Of a DNA stretch of 9,121 nucleotides, positions 6,614 to 9,121 are shown piece by piece. How positions within the stretch are numbered: position 1 is the first letter of the stretch; the number at the start of each line of letters is the position of its first letter. Source of the stretch: DATAYA01 sp036272815 (GTDB lineage Bacteria; Pseudomonadota; Alphaproteobacteria; Acetobacterales; Acetobacteraceae); assembly GCA_036272815.1 (NCBI GenBank), contig DATAYA010000131.1:1-9121 (forward strand). The letters run 5' to 3'. A model generated the notes under the pieces. It had not been told where the DNA came from, searched no databases, and saw only the letters and a program-made list of their open reading frames with translations. The position numbers and the translations under genes were made by a program.

Positions 6614-6979
6614 ATGACGTATCAGGCGATCAATCTCGGCAGCAAGTTCCGCCTGTTCGAGGACCAATGGGCGCCAAAGGTGGTTGCCGAAATGAACGAC
6701 TACCAGTTCAAGCTCGTGCGGCTGGCGGGCGACTTCATATGGCACCATCACGCGGACACCGACGAGACATTCATCGTCGTCGAGGGTGACTTGAGGATCG
6801 ACTTCCGCGACGGCGCGGTCACGCTTTCGTCAGGGGAGATGTTCGTTGTCCCGAAAGGGGTCGAACACAAGCCGTTTGCCGAGAAGGAGGTCAAGCTGAT
6901 ACTGATCGAGCCGCGCGGGGTGCGTAACACCGGCGAGGAAGGGGGCGAACGCACGGCGCGGAATGACGTTTGGATCTGA
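6614..6979 (+). CDS. Small single-domain cupin protein
   Basis: 121 residues. The ATG follows GGAGG (6604-6608) at a spacing of 5 and lies 14 bases after the oxidoreductase stop, so the two are almost surely on one mRNA. It has both cupin motifs: G39-x4-H44-x-H46-x4-E51-x6-G58 (WHHHADTDETFIVVEG) and G74-x5-P80-x-G82-x2-H85 (GEMFVVPKGVEH). His44, His46, Glu51 and His85 are the expected metal ligands. The N-terminal FRLFEDQWAPKVVAEMNDYQFKLVR segment and the C-terminal GVRNTGEEGG tail are typical of a widespread small cupin group usually left without a function. It may be a dioxygenase, an isomerase or a small-molecule sensor. Tight linkage to the oxidoreductase suggests it acts on an aryl-pyruvate or its product (inference). 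Predicted cytoplasmic, with no signal peptide. Confidence 0.88.
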   Translation: MTYQAINLGSKFRLFEDQWAPKVVAEMNDYQFKLVRLAGDFIWHHHADTDETFIVVEGDLRIDFRDGAVTLSSGEMFVVPKGVEHKPFAEKEVKLILIEPRGVRNTGEEGGERTARNDVWI

Positions 6980-7010
6980 GACGAGCCGCATGAAGCAGGG
7001 CGGTCCCGCG

Positions 7011-7661
7011 ATGAACCCCCTGGTCGTCGCGCCCTCGATCCTGTCGGCCGACTTCTCCCGCCTCGGTGACGAGGTCGAGGCGGTCGCCGCCGCCGGAGCG
7101 GACTGGATTCATCTCGACGTGATGGACGGGCATTTCGTGTCCAACATCACCTTCGGCCCACAGGTTGTCGCCTCCATTCGCGGCCGCACCACCAAGTTCT
7201 TCGATTGCCACCTGATGATCGCGCCGGCCGACCCGTATCTCGAAGCCTTCGCAAAGGCTGGCTGCGACCGTCTCACCGTCCATGCGGAGGCCGGTCCGCA
7301 TCTCGATCGCTCGTTGCAGGCGATACGCGACCTGGGCAAATGCGCCGGTGTGGCGATCAATCCCGCAACGCCGCCGGAGGCGATCGCGCATGTGCTCGAC
7401 CGCATCGACCTGATCCTCGTGATGACGGTCAATCCGGGTTTCGGCGGCCAGGCGTTCATCCCCGCCGCCGCCGCGAAGATCCCGCGGCTCCGGCAGATGA
7501 TTGGCGATCGTCCGATCCGCATCGAAGCCGACGGCGGCGTCGCGCCCGATACCGCTCCCGGCCTGATCGCGGCCGGCGTCGACACGCTGGTCGCGGGCTC
7601 GGCGGTGTTCGGACGCGGCGGCGACTACGCCGCTGCGATACGGGCACTCCGCGGCCCGTGA
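7011..7661 (+). CDS. rpe: Ribulose-phosphate 3-epimerase
   Basis: 216 residues. It interconverts D-ribulose 5-phosphate and D-xylulose 5-phosphate in the pentose phosphate (and, where present, Calvin) pathway; cytoplasmic TIM barrel. Seen: APSILSADF (Ser9), HLDVMDGHFVSNITFGP with metal ligands His34 and Asp36 and catalytic Asp36/Asp174 type positions, CHLMI with His67, TVNPGFGGQAFI phosphate-loop region, EADGGV with Asp174, and VAGSAVFG near the C-terminus. Length and motifs are complete. The start at 7011 gives the usual family N-terminus. In-frame ATGs at 6990 and 6963 would add 7 or 16 residues, the latter overlapping the cupin gene. The ribosome-binding site is only fair (CAGGG, 6996-7000). 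It lies 31 bases after the cupin stop in the same direction, so read-through transcription is likely, though a metabolic link is not obvious. The stop codon lies inside a duplicated 21-base segment. Confidence 0.95.
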   Translation: MNPLVVAPSILSADFSRLGDEVEAVAAAGADWIHLDVMDGHFVSNITFGPQVVASIRGRTTKFFDCHLMIAPADPYLEAFAKAGCDRLTVHAEAGPHLDRSLQAIRDLGKCAGVAINPATPPEAIAHVLDRIDLILVMTVNPGFGGQAFIPAAAAKIPRLRQMIGDRPIRIEADGGVAPDTAPGLIAAGVDTLVAGSAVFGRGGDYAAAIRALRGP

Positions 7662-7694
7662 GGCTCGGCCGCCCCGCGGCCCGTGAGGCTCGGC
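7649..7694. repeat. Perfect 21-base direct repeat at the rpe stop
   Basis: The 21 bases at 7649-7669 recur exactly at 7674-7694 (period 25, 4-base spacer). The first copy contains the last rpe codons and its TGA stop; the second repeats CCGTGAGGCTCGGC just downstream. It looks like a recent local tandem duplication. Confidence 0.9.
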
Positions 7695-7703
7695 GGAGAC
7701 GCA

Positions 7704-7722
7704 GCCCTACGCCGAGTAGGGC
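7704..7722. terminator. Hairpin between convergent rpe and membrane-protein genes
   Basis: GCCCTAC (7704-7710) and GTAGGGC (7716-7722) form a perfect 7-bp stem with a 5-base loop. It overlaps the stop codon of the minus-strand membrane-protein gene and lies 42 bases after the rpe stop, so it could serve both transcripts. No T-run follows. A competing stem is possible between CTCGGCG (7689-7695) and CGCCGAG (7710-7716). Confidence 0.5.
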
Positions 7723-8231
7723 CGCATCGGCTTCGGGATGCGCATGTCCTTGGGCACCTCCAGGTCGCGCGCGCGTCCCCGCATCGCCTGCGGCGGCTCG
7801 GGCATCCCGCGCCGGCCGCTGTAATCGCGGTGCGAAGTTGCGCGTCCGCCAACAGACGACAATGCCACTGCGCAGGCGACGTCTAACGCCGTGACACCGG
7901 CGACCGCCGCGAGCGCGAGCACCGCATTGCCGCGCCGCCGCCGTGTCGTCGCGAGCGCGCCCAGCAGGGTTGCGATATCGAGCGCGTCGCCGCCGACCCG
8001 CGCCCAGATCCACGGCGTCGGATCGTCGGCCGCGAGCAGTGCCGCTCCGTTCGCGATCTCCCGCACGCCGAAACCCGCGACCAACCTGCCGCGCCGCCGC
8101 ATCCCGATCGAACGCGACAGGGCGCGCGGCGCGATCACCTCGATGGCGCCGAGCCCGATCCCGAACCAGCCAAGCCCCCGTGCGAGATCCGCCGCCGCAG
8201 AGGATGCGCGTCCGATCCTGCGGCTTGTCAT
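7707..8231 (-). CDS. Small membrane protein, cyclase/dehydrase-associated type
   Basis: 174 residues from ATG 8231, which overlaps the stop of the upstream alcohol dehydrogenase as ATGA, indicating translational coupling. A GTG at 8255 would extend it into that gene and is less likely. Residues 16-40 (LARGLGWFGIGLGAIEVIAPRAL), 48-68 (GRLVAGFGVREIANGAALLAA), about 75-94 and 102-125 (NAVLALAAVAGVTALDVACAVAL) are hydrophobic, giving three or four membrane segments. The LGWFGIGLG...APRAL...GVREI pattern and the C-terminal tail (GMPEPPQAMRGRARDLEVP) recall proteins often annotated as cyclase/dehydrase or SRPBCC-family membrane proteins found beside zinc alcohol dehydrogenases. No SRPBCC domain is present here; the tail follows the last helix directly. 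The function is unknown; the pairing suggests a role with the dehydrogenase at the membrane (inference). Confidence 0.75.
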   Translation of the reverse strand: MTSRRIGRASSAAADLARGLGWFGIGLGAIEVIAPRALSRSIGMRRRGRLVAGFGVREIANGAALLAADDPTPWIWARVGGDALDIATLLGALATTRRRRGNAVLALAAVAGVTALDVACAVALSSVGGRATSHRDYSGRRGMPEPPQAMRGRARDLEVPKDMRIPKPMRPYSA

Positions 8232-9121
8232 GGCCTCATCACAACCTTGACGCACCCGTCCTGCTTGTCGCGGAACGTCTTGTAGAGAGCCGGCCCCTGC
8301 TCCAGCGTCGCGCGGTGCGTAATGACGAAGGACGGGTCGATCTGGCCTTCCTGGATGCGTCGCAGCAGATCGTCTGTCCAGCGGTTGACGTGGGTCTGCC
8401 CGGTCCGCACGGTCAGCCCCTTGTTCATCAGCGCCCCGAACGGGACCTTGTCGACCACCCCGCCATAGACACCGGGAACCGAGAGCACGCCCGCCGGACG
8501 GCAGACATAGATCATCTCCCGCAGCGCGTGCGGGCGATCGGTTTCCAGCATCACTGCCTGCTTGGCGCGGTCATAGAGCGAGTCGATGCTGCGCGTCGCG
8601 TGGCTCTCCATGCCGACGGCGTCGATGCACTTCTCCGGCCCCTTGCCGCCGGTCAGTTCGCCGAGGCGCTCGAGCACACTCTCCTCGTCGAAGTTGATCG
8701 TAATGGCGCCCCCCGCGCGCGCCATGTCGAGCCGCTCCGGCACGCGGTCGATGCAGACCACCTGTTTCGCGCCGAGCAGCACGGCGCTGCGCACCGCGAA
8801 CTGCCCGATCGGCCCCGCCCCCCAGATCGCCACGGTGTCGGTCGGCTCGACATCGCACTGCACCGCGGCCTGCCAGCCAGTCGGCAGGATGTCGGAGAGG
8901 AACAGGACCTGCTCGTCGGTCAGCCCGTCGGGCACCTTCACCGGTCCGACATCGGCGTACGGGACGCGTACGTATTCCGCCTGCCCTCCGGGATAGCCGC
9001 CGGTGAGGTGGGTGTAGCCGAACAGGCCCGCCGTGGTGTGGCCGAACACCTTGTCGGCCATTGCCCTGTTGCGGTTGGTGCGCTCGCAGACGGAGAAATT
9101 GCCGCGCCGGCACTGCTCGCA
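8228..9121 (-). CDS. Zinc-dependent alcohol dehydrogenase, formaldehyde-dehydrogenase-like (N-terminus missing)
   Basis: Partial at the right edge: 297 residues remain and about 90 N-terminal residues, including the catalytic-zinc cysteine and histidine, lie outside. The frame stays open past the internal ATG at 9061, so that is not the start. The first visible residues, CEQCRRGNFSVC, give three of the four structural-zinc cysteines (fragment positions 1, 4, 12). Then come GGQAEYVRVPYADVGPVKVPDGLTDEQVLFLSDILPTGWQAA, the Rossmann motif GAGPIG (101-106), and CIDR with Asp125 at the end of the second strand, which favours NAD. The long insert (GVYGGVVDKVPFGALMNKGLTVRTGQTHV) and the C-terminal CVKVVMRP tail fit the medium-chain group around glutathione-independent formaldehyde dehydrogenase. 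Such enzymes oxidise aldehydes or alcohols in the cytoplasm; the actual substrate is unknown. It is the upstream partner of the coupled membrane-protein gene. Confidence 0.92.
   Translation of the reverse strand, partial: CEQCRRGNFSVCERTNRNRAMADKVFGHTTAGLFGYTHLTGGYPGGQAEYVRVPYADVGPVKVPDGLTDEQVLFLSDILPTGWQAAVQCDVEPTDTVAIWGAGPIGQFAVRSAVLLGAKQVVCIDRVPERLDMARAGGAITINFDEESVLERLGELTGGKGPEKCIDAVGMESHATRSIDSLYDRAKQAVMLETDRPHALREMIYVCRPAGVLSVPGVYGGVVDKVPFGALMNKGLTVRTGQTHVNRWTDDLLRRIQEGQIDPSFVITHRATLEQGPALYKTFRDKQDGCVKVVMRP

Noticed and set aside
7649..7694. Possible attachment site or insertion-sequence target duplication
   Set aside because: Only 4 bases separate the copies and there is no integrase, transposase or inverted-repeat end nearby; a local tandem duplication is simpler.
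8228..9061. Complete 277-residue alcohol dehydrogenase starting at the internal ATG 9061
   Set aside because: The frame continues upstream with structural-zinc cysteines (CEQCRRGNFSVC), so the gene is cut by the window edge rather than starting there.

Overview
This 9.1 kb window is very GC-rich, with strong G/C preference at third codon positions. It reads as a chromosomal piece of a free-living aerobic alphaproteobacterium. The protein styles (fused indolepyruvate ferredoxin oxidoreductase, CsbD-like protein, glycine-rich RTX-like secreted protein, zinc alcohol dehydrogenase paired with a small membrane protein) would fit Acetobacteraceae/Rhodospirillales or Methylobacterium-like relatives. 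That placement is inference from protein style, not a database result. I see no tRNA, rRNA, CRISPR array, insertion sequence, integrase or phage gene, and no gene-free stretch longer than 300 bases.

Layout, left to right. (1) 2-664 (+): C-terminal part of a type II NADH:quinone oxidoreductase, cut by the window edge. (2) 779-2125 (+): a 448-residue glycine-rich, degenerate RTX-like protein, probably exported, ending at a strong hairpin. (3) 2215-2463 (-): a small CsbD-like stress protein with a C-terminal membrane segment. (4) 2562-3038 (-): an Lrp/AsnC-family regulator, divergent from (5) 3186-6599 (+): a fused indolepyruvate ferredoxin oxidoreductase, followed after 14 bases by (6) 6614-6979 (+) a single-domain cupin, and then (7) 7011-7661 (+) ribulose-phosphate 3-epimerase. 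(8) 7707-8231 (-): a small membrane protein whose start overlaps by four bases the stop of (9) 8228-9121 (-): a zinc-dependent, formaldehyde-dehydrogenase-like alcohol dehydrogenase, cut by the right edge.

The most coherent unit is the Lrp regulator / oxidoreductase / cupin block. An Lrp-type sensor, whose family usually binds amino acids, stands back to back with an enzyme that oxidatively decarboxylates the 2-oxo acids made by transamination of aromatic amino acids to aryl-acetyl-CoA. The shared 147-base intergenic region carries three copies of a TYTGGCA-type element that could be operators. The cupin, and possibly rpe, look co-transcribed with the oxidoreductase. The alcohol dehydrogenase and its membrane partner form a second, translationally coupled pair pointing the other way. 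The two transcription units converge on a short zone (7649-7722) with a perfect 21-base direct repeat that duplicates the rpe stop region, and with two mutually exclusive hairpins.

No clearly new multi-gene system is visible. The points most worth following up are the degenerate RTX-like protein with an unassigned N-terminal domain, the cupin tied to the oxidoreductase, the candidate operators, and the repeat/hairpin zone between the convergent genes.
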